This document shows positions 49,001-63,400 of a DNA stretch of 64,000 nucleotides, piece after piece. This stretch comes from Serilophus lunatus (taxonomy: Eukaryota; Chordata; Aves; Passeriformes; Eurylaimidae). The notes under the pieces were generated by a model. It was not told the DNA's origin, searched no databases, and worked only from the letters and a program-made list of their open reading frames with translations. Made by a program: the position numbers and the translations under genes. Every line of letters begins with the position of its first letter. Positions within the stretch are counted from its first letter, which is position 1. The stretch covers positions 224 through 64,223 of the forward strand of contig VXBA01001296.1 in NCBI GenBank assembly GCA_013399895.1, given 5' to 3'.

Positions 49001-52000
49001 GAGCACAAACTGAGGGAGCTGAGGGTGTTCAGCCTGGAGAGGAGGAGGCTCAGGGGTGACCTTATGGCTGTCTGTAACCACCTGAAAGGAGGCTGTAGTC
49101 AGGCAGGGATCAGTCTCTTCTCTCAGGGAACTGAACAAGAGGGCACAGCCTCAAGCTCCATCATGGGAGGTTTAGACTTGATATTAGGAAGAAATTCTTC
49201 ACCCAAAGGGTGATCCCCCACTGGAATGGGCTGCCCAGGGAGGTGGTGGAGTCACTGACCCTGGAGGTGTTCAGGGGTCCCTGGATGAGGCGCTTGGTGC
49301 CATGGTTTAGATGATGGGCTGTTGGATTATGGGTTGGACTTGATGATCTTTGAGGTCTCTTCCAGCCTTGTTGATCCTGTGACAGTGACTCACTCTAGAA
49401 CAATGCCTGTGGCTTTCATCTGCTTTAGCAGCTATTTAAGTTACAGGTTACTGGTTCATAGTAATGATACAGATTGGTTTACAGATGAAACAAGTTCAAT
49501 AATCCTTAAACACATAACTGAAAGATAAAGGCCTGCTTTTTTAACTTTTTTTTTTTTGTCTCTTTAGGAAAAGAAAGGTATGTGGCCTTTGCATCAGTGG
49601 ATTACAAAGGATTTTCAAAGTATTGGGTTATCAGTTGGATGCTTTCTCCCAGGCATGTCCTTCGTTTTTTAATCTGAAAATAAAAGCAACCCCAGTTTCT
49701 TTTATTCTAATTCTGCAGTATATTAATAAATTATTTGAATATACTTCAAAGGTGCTGAGGAAGACCTGACATTAAGAGTCTCCTTATATGGGTTATTATT
49801 CCACATATATGCTGATAAAGCTGATTGGGAGACAGCACTAAAAGTCCTGGATGAAGCTATTCAAATTTTGCCTCAGACAAGACACAAGATGTAAGTTGGT
49901 TGTTTTTTAATAAAATAAGCATCTTGATTCTCAAGAAGCATAAGAATATCGAATATTTTATTTTACACTGGTAAAGTGTTATTACTTTTTATCACCCTGT
50001 CTGTTATTAGAACAGAAAACACTGTTGTGTCTTTTCGATGGAAAAGACATACATAGGCAATGCTTCCTGTCATTAATCTGTTAATAATATCTGTAAACTT
50101 ATTTTTTTAAAACCTTGTATGTAAGTAGTATCTTACTTTCCAAGAAAATAGATGCATGACATATGTTTGTATAACAGAAGCTTCAATTTTTTAACTGCAA
50201 ACCCATTTACATTAAATGGAAAGTAAATTATCCAGGGTTCTGTTTACATAATCTTATCCAAGTCCAAGGTTTTATGCCCTCTTATGACAGTTTATACACT
50301 TTATATCCTTGCACTGTAGTGATATGAACTAGTATATCTAACTCACAAAGTTACTTTGCAGATACAGATGCAGGTCCTTTATGATTTGTTTGATCTTCTT
50401 CTAGCCTGCTTTTCAAACACCTGGCTACAGTGAAGGCCAGGTTGGGATGCAGTTTGATGGGGGCCATTCAGAAGATCAGTCGTGAGAGCCAAGAGTCCTT
50501 GCCCCAGATGTGGCAGCACCTGGTGACAGTCTCCAGAAGCACAGCTGGGCAGCTGAGCTGCTTCCAAAATGCAATCGTTGCTTCCCAGGTTTGTCAGTTC
50601 TTGCTGTGCATTTCCATGCTGAGGGAAGGATGTTTTTCAGGTGGTTCATGGAATTGCAGGTTGTGTGAGGTACAAGATAAACTCGTAGGGGGACCCTATA
50701 ACTGACCAGTACCTTCTAAAACTTTGAAATTGCTCCTCAGAAGGAAAGCTCTGTATGATTGAGTCTTTGTATCCAGAAAATTTTAGTTGAGTCCTGCCAA
50801 AGAAAAATGTCTAAGAGTAACAAGGAGTTTTAATAAAACAAAAAATTAATTGGTGGAGTTTTCTGTTACATTCTCTTTATCAAAACCCTGATTATAAATA
50901 AAACTGCTCACTGTCAAATTATTAGTATTTGCTTCTGTTCAGACTACATTAAACTTTATAATTTTGATGCTTTACATTAATAAATATAAATTAACTCCTT
51001 TATTACTTTTATAGAAACAAGATGAATGGCAGAGTATTGATTACCTGATGGAGTTTGCTGAATGGTTACATTGCAATCAGTTTCCCCTCAGGGATGCCTT
51101 GAAACCTCTGGACTGGGCCATAGATCTCCTACTACAAATGAGATTCCCTCTGCAGTCCTCACAAGAGGAAGGTGTGTAATGGGTTTGTCTCCTTCAGAAG
51201 AATTTCTCAGCATTTACCCCATTACTCAGCTGGGGATCAAAGTGATTTCTGGAACAACACTGTCCTGTGTGGCATTGATGCACATCTGCACTGCTCTTAT
51301 TTTCATGTGGAGAGATGAAGTTTCTCACTCAAGTATTCTGGTATTTGTATTGAGAAAGAAAAATGTTTAATGTCTCTAGGATGACGCATTCAATTCAAGT
51401 CAGAGTAACAATATTCTGTTCATACTTTTCTGTAGGTGGTTTTGTTGGTTTTGGGTTTTTTTACAATCCTATGGTGTCTTAAACTTTATATTAGTTCTGT
51501 AATGATCTTTCCACCCAGTTTCACCTGGTTGATTATAATTACTGGCTTTCTTATACCACTTAATTTTCAAGGAAGTTTTTACAAAACTTTTAATGGAAAC
51601 TGAAATTATGTAATAAGGAAAATTAGATTCAAATATAAAACAGCTCAGGCTGAAAGGAATCTCTAAAGATCTCCTGGTCCAATCTTTTGTGGAATTAATT
51701 TCTCTATGAGCCTTGCATCATTTAATAACCATAACTGTTACATTATTGATTGAAAAAATGGTACAAGTAGCATTGCACCATCATAGTAAAAGCATCTTCA
51801 GTAGAGAGATTTCCATTTTTACTTTTTTCACCATAGTGTTTACATCTTAAGTTCAGAAATTTTAACTTTGGAATACATTTTTGCAATGCTGTCACTGTGA
51901 GCGTGTGTTTGCCTTTTTTTTAACAGAAAAAAATGCTGTATCAGAATTTTTGCCTCCAGAAAGCACTAGGATGGATAGTGGAGCCAGTGATCCCATGCCC

Positions 52001-55000
52001 CAAGTGGCTGTGGGGGATTTGAGCAGCATTAAACAGCTGGAGGCTTTGTTCAGAGCCCAGGCCCTGCTGGCTGTGCTGTGTGCCCCTGGCTCCCCCCATC
52101 ACCAGCAGCACTGTGTGCTGGCCTGTGCCTGTGTCATCCACATCTGGCAGGTGAGGCTGGGGCACCACATCTGGGCTGGGCTGGGGCACAGTGCTCATGG
52201 GATTGTGGGGCCAGTGGGATGGAAAGTCAGCACCAGTGTCCCCCCAACGCCCCAGGAGTGGAAGGATTGGGGAAAATCTATTTTCCAAAGACAAAAATGC
52301 TAAAAGCATCAACCTGGCAGTGTTACAAACACCAGGCCCTGGGGGAAGGACAGACCTCTCTTCCTCTTGAGACTTGTGTTACTTCTCTTGCCCCCACTCT
52401 GCTGCCAGGACCCTCTGGAAGTCTGCAGTCTTATCTGCTTCCCATGGCAGGGAGCCAATCCCTGTGGAATGGGGGAGGAGGAAAACACCACCTCATCCTG
52501 GCAGAATTCCCCTGAGTGGACCTGCCTTAATCTCCTTGAAAAAAAGTCTTCAGAATTTATCTCCCTCTACAACCAGCTACTCGTCTGATGGTTCAACTCT
52601 GTCTTTAGAGTATTCAGTTTTGTGGTGTCATTTATGTATTTTCTCAGCTTTAAGGATTAAACAAGAAAATTGTTTCTTTTGGGACAATAGAGAAGAGACA
52701 TGAAGGATAAAAGTAGTGGCCCGTTGTTTCTCTGGAGGACAGTCACATGTTTTGTTCAACAGGTCCTAAATTGGGTATTTTTAATTTGCTAAAGAATCTT
52801 AATAGTGGCAGAATATGTACTAAAGACACTGCTGACAATGTTAAAGTACAGTGATTTAAGATGGGTTTTCATAAGGTTGAATACAAAGGGCTGTTATTTA
52901 ACTAAAAGGAATTGTGTAGACAGGCAGTGTTCACCCATTAATTTCTTTAATTACTTTTTCATTGTTACAGCATTCCAAACCAAACAAATCTATTAATTTC
53001 TGATAGATATGCCTCATTGAAGTGACTATTCAGAATCACAGCAACAATCACAGGAAAACAATTATACATTAAAAAAAGTAAATCTTTGAAGGCACTAAAT
53101 CTATACTTGATACCAGTAATGCAACAAATCGTTATAGAAATGGTCTTAGTTGGGACATATCAGCCAGATTGGTAAAATATGACTTATTCCAATTAGATTT
53201 AAAAGCCTGCAATTTGATACCACTTACTTGTGGTAATTATGGTCAAGATTTCATTGTGAAATCAGTTCAACATGAAGTGGAAGACAGGAATTTGATAAAT
53301 AAAAATAGAATATTGATATTTTCAGATTTACACAAGCATAGCTTTTAACATGCTACACTTGACTGAGTGTCTTACTAGAGAGGAAAGGATCTGTTTGAAT
53401 AAGCCACTAAAACTGAGAGGGTTAATGCTGCCATCAGTGCCAGTCAGTGCAGTGTCAGTGCCAGAATCACATTTACAACTGAACAGCATTCTGAGAAAAA
53501 GAATAACTCTGTGGTATTAAAACAATTAAAGTACTCTTAAAGTTTTGGCATACAAACTAAAGACTGGACTGCATTTCTAAAACAAGCTCTCTAAGGTGTT
53601 AGGACTCCATAAATAACTCAGTAGAAGATCTTTAAATGTTCTCTGAAAACCTGAATAATGCAAGCCAAATCAGCTGCCTCTGACTTTTTAAGATGTGTTG
53701 CCTTTAAATTTGAAGTTTTCAAGTGTTGTGCAGTATCCAACATTTTTTGTTTAATGTTTTATACTCTAGATTCCTCCAGCAAAACATATTAATCTTTGGG
53801 AATGGATGTGTTCTTTATTTTAGGGGTTTTTTTAATTTTTGGTAAGATCAGAAGTTGTCCTATTACATGTGCAGGGGAATTTTCAATTAATTCTTTTGTA
53901 TGCTTAAATATTTAGAAATTTCTTTTATGTAGCATTCATTATTAGCACTGTAGAAGACTAATCCAGAAGGTGAACAAAGTGACTCTTTGCAGTCTTGCAG
54001 ATTACTTTCCTATGAAATCCATTCCTTTTGGAACATGAAGCTACTTAGACTAGCAGTTAAAAAAATAAAGGAATTTAATTTGCAGCCATATAGGTTAAAA
54101 AAGAACAGCAGCAGTGTTTATCACAGAGATGATGTTGTCTTTTGACAGTTCTGCTCATTAATTCATTGGCACAGGGGTCCAAAATGCTTGGACAAATAAT
54201 GCAGCGTCCAGGAGTCTCTGAAATTCTTGTTTTCTGAAGAAAACTTTGGCAAACAGAACAATTGTATCAGCTGCAGAGAGTGACTTGCAGAGGATAATAA
54301 CTGATGCTATCATTGCAAGTTGAAAATAATGAACTGTCAGTATTTTGTTCTCTAGGTGTCCTTGTCAGCAGCAGGACTTACTGCAAAAGCATCACCGAAG
54401 TCTTCACGACCTACAACTCCTCAGAAAGTGCAGTCCAAGTCTGCTACTAAAAAGGAGCAAAAAAAGAAGGAGAAACAGGTAAGACCAGACTCCTGTGGAG
54501 ATAAAACAATCCTTTCTTGCTAAGAGAAGTTCCTTGGGGCTCCTTTGGGAGCCAGTGCAGATCTTTTCTGGACAGACCCTCAGAAATTTCTCTGTGAGTC
54601 GTGTGCTTTCCTTCACTCCTGGTCACACAGACTTGACAGGTCTTGGCAGCTGCTGCTGCTTTGTAAAACACAGTCTAGAGATCTAAAAAACCCTCAAATC
54701 CAACAAAACTTTGAAGGATATTAGGCAAATGTGTTCATTTTTTTAGCTGAATAATTAATACCAGTATGATTGTTAATTTGACCTCATAAATGTCCTTGTT
54801 TTTTATTGTAGGTTGATGTTTTTGTTGCAAAAGAGGAGCCTAAAGTTGTTACCTTACCAGCAAATGTGAAAGAATGGGCCCAGTATGACTGTCCCAAGGA
54901 AATCAGAGATGCTTTTAAACAGAAAGCAAATAATTATGGTATTAACTGGGTTAATTTTCCAAAACCTGTAAGTATAGTCCTTAAAATTCTAGAAAATTTA

Positions 55001-58000
55001 TTATTTAGGCAAAAGTAAGTATCAGAAGACTGTATTGCATTTTAGTTTCTCTGTCTGTGCATGTTCAGGGATCTGTCTAAAATACTTCCATGTCATAGGA
55101 TTCACTAATACTTCAGAAAGTGTTGGTCTGTCCCCTTCTGAAATGCACTTAACTTAAAGAATAAATTCACTGACTTTCTCTGTACCTTGCTGATCTTGCA
55201 GCTCGAAAGTTTATTTGGACCTTTTTTGAGAGTTTTTTTTGGAACTGAGCATGTAATCATTAATTTAAAAGTTATTTTGTACAAAATTACATTTGTACTG
55301 ATTGAATTAAAAAAATTTTTTTTCAGACTTGCACTTTGTATTTTATGGATCTTCTGTCTGAAGAATTACAGAAGATTTTTTGCCCCCACTTGATCCTTCC
55401 CATCTTCCAGCTGGCTGAAGTTATTGCCAGTGAAGTTGTGGAATGTCCCAGTCTGGCTGCTCTCTATCACCTTCGGTTTGTATCCTTCATTTATTTTTAA
55501 CAAAAGAGAATCTATCTATTATTATTTCACTAAATAGTAACAAGGCTTTTTGTGACTTACTGTGTTATGTTTGTAATTTTTGAAATTTCTTTTAATTTCT
55601 TTTTTTCTGCATTTTAATAGAATTTTGATGAATTGGTTTGTGGAATTACAAGCCACTGAGTTCATCTGTAACTAAACATGATCTCCAAGTGGAGATTGTA
55701 CCAGAATATGAAGCCAGGCCACTTTCATGTGAATAATTTTTGAAATGCATTATTGTCACCTAACTGGAAAAATAAAGTCCAAAAAAATTTCAGTAGAAGT
55801 ATTACAGGATTCAAAAGGCAGACTCTCATCTTGCATTAAAAATATCTTGTCCCTAGCTTAAGAGCATAAAGAATTTTCCCTAATAAGTGCATTTTTTACA
55901 GAGATTTACCTTTGCATTGAAAATGATGTTATTTTTTATGGATGATTGTCCCTAGAAGTTTTGATCTAAATATATTTAATATGCATGCAATTGAAAAGTC
56001 TTGCTATTTTAATTAAAACACTTTACTATGCTCTTTTGAAAGTTAGTGAATAATGTTTTCTTACTAAGTAACAGTTACAAGCAATAATTGTTTGCTTATT
56101 TTCTGACAGTTGACAAAATGCCACCTAATGTGTCTTTAAAATGCTTGACACCAATCTCACAGAGCAGAACAAATATTCATGTACACAAATATATGTGTTT
56201 ATCTGGACTGTCAACTCATTACTGAGAAACTGTCTTAAAAGACTAAGGGGGATTTAGTGATGGGAAGTTGTTTTCAGCCAAGATTTGCCAGACAGATTTT
56301 GTTGTTGACTCCTCAATATTTGGTTTTATTTCATGGTATTTTATTTCTATCTCTGGCCTGATGTCTCTGTGTGATTACATGGGTGTACAAGGTACTGCTC
56401 TTCACTCAGCACAGAAAGGTGGGTGAGCACCTGCTTGTGAGTGGGGGCTTCTGCATCCTACAGCAAGACCATTTTATAAACATTTTCATACTTTTACCAG
56501 ATAATTTCTGCCTATAAATTGGAGAGATACAGGTTTGATGGACAGACTGGGGCTGCTGGTGGCTGCCCCATCCCTGGAGGTGTCCTGGTCCAGGTTGGAA
56601 AGGTCTCGGAGCAGCCTGGGCTGGGGGAATGTGTTCATGTCCATCTGTCCTAGGTTGAGGTATATTCTATTACCATCTCCTTTGGCTGTTGAAACAGCTG
56701 GTGAAGCAGTGTTCCTTGCCATTTCCCTCTATATTATCTTCTGTTAATAGGCTACAGCATTTCCCCTAGTTTTATTTATAGTCTTTGTTATTGCTGGTGT
56801 GAACTAAACATGAGAAGGTTGGACTGACAGATGTGAAATGTGTGCACTTCATATATAATGTCTTTATATGAAGGAACATGTGAAGTGTTTGGATTGTTTC
56901 TTAAACATTTTTTTTTCTTTTTAGAATTGCCCTAATATGTTCAGATTTAAAACTGAATGAGGCATCTGCATATCATGAGAGAGCTGCTGGAGAACCCCAC
57001 ATCAGTGACATGGAGCAGGCACAGTATGTGTGGTCACTGCAGGGGCTGTATTGAACAGTTGATAAGTGCTGTTGGGAGAAAAATATTAAAAAACATGTTG
57101 TCTGAACACAACTTTGGATAATTAGCTGTGCCCTAAAATCCTACACATATTTGGTTTTTGTCTATCCACAGAGTGAGTGTATGGTGAAGATTCCTAAGAC
57201 AGTAATGCTTCGTTATGAAAGATTTTTAAAAATACTTGAATTTACTTTTTCTTTCTTGTGGTTTAGGTGTAGGCAACAGATTGCACTGAGAAAATCAAAA
57301 ACTGTACATACCAAGACAGAAGAAAGAAAAATGTCTTTTGAAAATGCTCATCTGAGTATTAGTAGGGATGAGAATATCTTCAACTCAAGTAAAAAGGTTT
57401 TTATTTCTGCTCCAGTTTCTATACTAAATTACTTTTTGCTTTTTTAATATGCTGGTTTGTTTTTAGGTAATTCTTGAGAAATACATGAATGCAAAAATCA
57501 TTAACAATGCATGCTACTTAAATTCTGCTGGCAGGCATCAGTTGAAGCTGAGCTGGGTTTGCCTGGCACATTATTTGTATCGAGGAAGAACAAGAATGGA
57601 ATATGTGCTCATACAAATATATCATCCTACAAGTGGATTTTGGGACTTGATGCAAAACAATGGAAAACACTGAGAAGCAAAAAAGACACTATTCACTCCT
57701 GGTCTCAATTTTGATCTTGTTTCTCTCTCCACTATGTTACCACATACTGTTCTGCTTCCTCTTACATTATTTTAAAGGCAGGCAAATATCCATCTCTGTC
57801 TTTGCTGTGTCTTCTTTATGAAGATAATTGCCTTACTGATTTTTTAAAGCTTACCTCCACTTTACTCTTCATTATGGCAATTCTGTCCTTACTTTCATCG
57901 TATCATTTTGCTCTCTTTGTATATTTTTTCCATTCTTATGCAAATAAAATACGTTTTTTTTCTAATTACTGATCCTTCTCAAGTCCCGTCTTTCAGCTCT

Positions 58001-60464
58001 TGTAAATAGTTTTACTCCTTGAGTTTTAGTTGCTACGGAGAATAAAATTCTCTGTGACAGTAGCATATCTGAAGTAGTTCATATGTCTTAAAATCGATTT
58101 TAGTATTATATCCTTGATAGTTGAATGCCTTGTGAAGATTATAGAATCCAAACCTCACAATAAATCTGTTTTTCCTTTAATACAAGAATGAATTTTGAAG
58201 TTAGAAAACAGAGCTGAACTGTGGGATATGGTAGTCCATAACAATTTGTATTCCCTCTAGATGAGCTTTGAAACTTGTGAAGGTGTAACACTTTTGTTAT
58301 TTTTCAGGTTTTTGAGCTAAATGCAGCAACTGGAAAAGGACTGAGTGCACTTTCTTTCCCTTCCTTGTGGACTGAAAAAGCTCATGTTCTAATTCAGCTT
58401 GGCTTGTATCAACCAGCAAGACTTCTGCTTGCAGAGGCCCATGCTGCAGCTCAGGTACAGTACACATTAAATAGAAAGAGAATCATTCCTAAACGGAAAA
58501 ATGTTCATTTGGATGCATTTATTCCTCACAATAGTAATCTAACTGCAAACCCAAACTTTCTGCCCTGACCCCAAACCAATATAATTTTAAGTTTCTACAT
58601 ATATTATACATACATTTAAATATATGTCATTTCAGTCTAACTGTGTAGGATTGTCTGAGGGTTATTTAAGTTTGTGGAGTAGTGTCAGCATCTCTGCTTT
58701 GCAGTGGCCCTGGAGGATACAGGTGTGGTCCCAACCTTGTCTGTGTAAATGGCTGGGGGAGTTCAGGGTTTGCTCAGAAGAGAAGAGGGGATGTTCAGCT
58801 CCATCCTCTTGACATTTTGATTGTTTGAAAGTCTGGTTATTTCATTTTGAACTTCATTATGGTTTTACTGCCAATTGTGTTTGGAAGAGCTGAAATGATG
58901 CCTTAGAATTCTGGCAGATCTGAAATCAATGTCAATATGCTGCACCCAACAAGTCTGCAGTCTCAGTGTGACGATCCTGCAGGTACTTCAGACCTTTTCC
59001 CTGTATCCACCAGGCTCTGCTATAGCACTGTGCTTCCTTATACAAGTTACTGAAACAATTTATTGCAGTAAATCCTTTACTTTTAAGAACATTTAGTTGT
59101 TATGCTGTAATTTTGTGTAATATTTTTTCTCATGCAAATAAAAACTGTCTATGTCTATTTAGTATAATCATGAAGACTTTGAATTATATTAATAATATTC
59201 AGTAATAATACATGCCTGTTTTTAAAGCATTATTTAAGTATTGTATATAGAGAAAAGTTCAAAATATATTAGGGAGGAGAATAGTTCTAATGATATAATT
59301 TCTTACTAATATCCTGCATATATGTATGCTGATATGCAAATATTACCCTATATTTGTCCCTTATATACTGCTGGTTATGTAGCTTATAACTATTCTGAGA
59401 TCACTGGATCTCTAGTGTATCTACATACCAGGCCACAAAAACATCTTCCATCACCACATTTCTCCATCAGATGCTGACAAGCACTAACAGATTTACACAC
59501 ACCAAATCACAGCAGAAAAATACCTTATTTGACTGTTGGAGTAGAAGGTAGGGCAATGTAAATTGAAATTAAATTGAAATGAATTGAAATAGAATTGTAA
59601 AGTAGATTTGAAGTTCTTGATATGAAGCAGGGACTTTATGTTTTTGAAAAAAAGTAATATAAGGACTAACTAAGAAATTTCAACAGGTAGTTGGGGAAAT
59701 ACCATTTGCTTTTTATTTATAAAAGTTTAATCTAAAATAGGGACAGACCTAAATATGAATAGCAGTAGTGGATTTTTGGTAGATAGATCACATCTCTCTC
59801 TTTGCAGGAGTTGGGGGCCCTGTCTGATGTGTCCAGGTGCTTGTACCTCCTGGCTGTGTTGGCCAACCTGGAAAGGAACCACAGCCAAGCCAAAGTGCTC
59901 CTTGAGGAAGCCCAGCTGCTGGGAGGGGATGAGCAGTTCTGGTACAACAGTACTCTCAGTCTGATAGAAGCAATTCTGGAGGGAGAGGGGGAAGGAAAAG
60001 AGGACATGGTAAGAAAGTTCTTTGGTTTTGGACGTTGTAGTTTGGGGTTTTTTTCAACAATGGTCCCTCTCTTTCAATTAAATATTATGGCCTTTGCATT
60101 TCAATAAAAGGGTTTCTCTGAGCGTGCAACAAATACTAATTACAGATCACAAACCCATGCAGGCCACTAAGAATGAGATCTTACTCACAGAAGTTTGGGA
60201 TGTTCTTATAATAAACTCAATATCCTTCTACTGAAGCAAGAGCAGTTGTAATCTAGTACGTAGGACTAAATTCCAGAGACCTCATTCTCTTGATTAGAGT
60301 GCTTTTGTATTCAGGCAATTCTGTTAACACTGGTATGTTTATTTTCCATATTTATTATAAATTATACCTTTCAGTATTATTTCCTAGTATGATTTTCCCT
60401 TTCAAATATTTCAAATAGTTTTACAAATATTATTTCTGGATTCTGGAAGATACTACTATAGTGC

Positions 60465-60495
<31 letters not shown>

Positions 60496-63400
60496 TATTT
60501 TATTTATTTATTAATTTCTTTATTACTAAAAATCTTTTCCTATTTGACCTGCAGCATTAAAATAACCATTTACTGTCCAACCCTTGACTTTCATGAGTTT
60601 CAGTGTAGTCTTGTGTCTGTGATGATCTGTCCTGTAGATAAGCTGTGCAAGTCTGTGTTGTTTAGAGGGATTCTTTTGGTTTAGGCTGAGCTCATATTTA
60701 GTATCTTTTCCTCTGTTCCTCCAAGATGAGTCTGGCTTCATCTTCTCTCCTTGTGTGTGTGTGCAGCATTCACTGGATCACCAAAATACCTCAGTATGAT
60801 CATAACTCAAACTTTCTAGACTTATTTACAGTTATCAAGAGCCAGTTGTCTTGGGGAATATGGGGGAGACATAATTAACATGTTCCATGCAAAATCTAAG
60901 CTTTCTAAATGGATGTTTAATGTTATACACGGGCATTTAAAATAGAATTCTGAGAATTCTGGTGTTACCTGCAGGCTTGTGAGGTCCTGGCACACACTGT
61001 GACTGTGCTCCAGTCCACATTGCTGAGGAGGCCTGGCAGGCAGGCACAGTTGGGGTTCATGATTGCATCCCTTGAAGCCAGGTAACTGTCTCTCCATTCA
61101 AATATGCCCAGCCTTTAATATGTGGCTACACTGCAAATCTGTGTAACTTTTACAGTGCTTCCTTATTTTAGTATAGTACATCCTGTGGATTCTCAAATAT
61201 TTTTGTTCTAAGTATTTTATGTGGTGGTTTGGGTTTTCTTAAACTGAAATTTCCTTCCCAGTCTCTTCATTGCTCTGTGTAGCCCTGCTGCCTGTTGAGC
61301 TGGTGAGTTCAGACACCACAACCTGTTGGGTGCAGTTTGCAGTGCAGGTTCCCTGAAGGTGGAAGGGGTATTTGTCTGCACTGGGAGGTGTCTGTTGGAG
61401 CTGGGGACTGTAGTAGTTAGAAGCATGGAACATTTCTAATCTGAAAATATAAGAGTTTGATTTGTTCAGAGCCTTCTATAATTTGTAAACCACACAATTA
61501 GAGAATTAAGATGCTTTTTATAGATTTCTTACAATTTAAAGAAAGCAGAGAGAAATGTGTCAGTTGTCAAACATACTTAGTGCTTTCTGACTGCTTTCTT
61601 GTAATTAATTTTTATTTCCAGGAAAACACTTATTCAGTTGCATTTTGCCCAAGATCATATGACAATTAATGCTGAGTCTGCTCATTTGCCCTATATGCTA
61701 CAGGAATCTTACAATAAATTGGTTCAAATTGAAAAGGACTTTGACAATTGTGGGCATAAAAACTGCAGTGCTGAGATACTGCTGGAATGTGCAAATATTC
61801 ATAGGTAAGATTAGACTTCTATGTAAAAACTTTTATTTAGGTTAAACTAGTCCACAGAGTACATTGTTTATTTTTTATAGCCTAATAAAGATGGAAAAGA
61901 GCAGATAACATTGTTAGGTTTTATATATTCATGTTATTTTTTGACATTCTCCATGTGCTCTATATTCAGAAATGTGATGTAGAATCAAAAACTCTTTTGG
62001 CAGAGTTAATCTTCCATGGTGCCAGTGATTAACGTTCTGAGATAAAGTGTCAAAGGTCTCTAAGTCAGCTTTTTGACTTCCCATTTCCAAAGGCCTTTCA
62101 GCAGTCCCAGAAATCATTGTTGAGTGTTTGCAGCCCTTTGCCATCCTTTCTGCAGAAACGTTTCTCTAGAAATTGCTGCAATAGCAGAAGAGCAGAACCT
62201 GGTGTGCCTGGAATCCCAGCTGCTTTCCAGATCCCCCCTGAAAAGCCCTGGGCTGTGCTTTGTCCCTGGGCCATTGTGTTCCCAGGAAATACACACTGCT
62301 GAGTATGATCTGCCCTTCTTCTCTTGGAGTCTGGGCATCTCCTTGTGTTGCAGCAGGACAGGTCCAAGAGTGAGACCTTGGAAGAATAACTTGAGAATGT
62401 TCACTTCTCCTGTTTGAATATTTCAGAAACACCTCTGCAAAATTAACATTTTTACCTATTAACTAATATATTTAATAATCTAACCGATTTTTAATTATAT
62501 ATGTTTAATAGTACTTATATCATAAAAATAAGCACTTTCTTATGTTAGTTCCTTTGAGTTTATGATGTTGGGTTTTTCAGGATGATTGCCAAGCAGGAAA
62601 GGAACAGAAAAGACAAACACAGCCACTATCTGGATGCTTGTAATTTGGCTCAGAGGGCAGTATCCAAAACTGAGGAAGTGCTTCATAATGTTTGGAGCTT
62701 TTCTGCATTTAGTGAGGTATGAATATATTTTTTTCCCTCTCATGGAAAAGAAATCTAGTTTAGTTCTAGTATTCACTCATTCTTGGATAGTTCCTGGAAG
62801 CCCCAGATGAGATTGTCTGTGTGTAATGATAAGCATTGTTTGAATAGAGGAAGAAATACTGTATGTCAAAAGAATTTACAGTTTAAAAAGGGATGAAAAG
62901 TAAATTTGTTTGGTCACTGTCAATTTTGTTTAATTCTGAAATTTATCTTGTAGCTACAAAAGAGAAACGTACCTAGAGATCTTTTTGATGCTCTAAATAC
63001 CTTAAAAGTTTAAAATCCTTCAGCATAAAGTGTTTCTCCTCTGAAGGAAAAAAAGCGTTTACACAGGACATAATTCTAAATAAAGACAGTCTGTCCCCAA
63101 GCAGTGTATTTGGGTAATGAAAGCCTGCAGCCTGTTTTTCCAGTGTGTACCATTATTGTGCTCTGGCATCCAGCTGCATGTGCACATCTGTGTATCTTGG
63201 GATTGGATATTTGGACCAGCTACAGAAAATGGGAAAAGCAAAAACCCAGCTGCTCTTGTTCTGTGCCACTCCTTTGATTGCTTTGGAATGTACTTCACGT
63301 TTGAAGTTTATCTTTTAAATCCTTAAGCGTCTTCATTGCATTATTTCTGCTCTATCAAGGTGATACTACTAAAATCATTCCTTCTTTAATGAAAAGAAAT

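Larger units (their letters stand above)
47116..49567 (+). other. CFAP46 intron 24
   Basis: 2.5 kb, among the longest introns seen here. Holds two CR1 pieces in opposite orientation (48,170-48,440 minus; 48,805-49,390 plus). The left half has no recognisable element. Confidence 0.8.

Noticed and set aside
57485..57714. Two short plus-strand frames after a TTTTTAG acceptor-like site in CFAP46 intron 34
   Set aside because: No similarity I can name. Neither is needed: exon 34 and exon 35 already join in phase.
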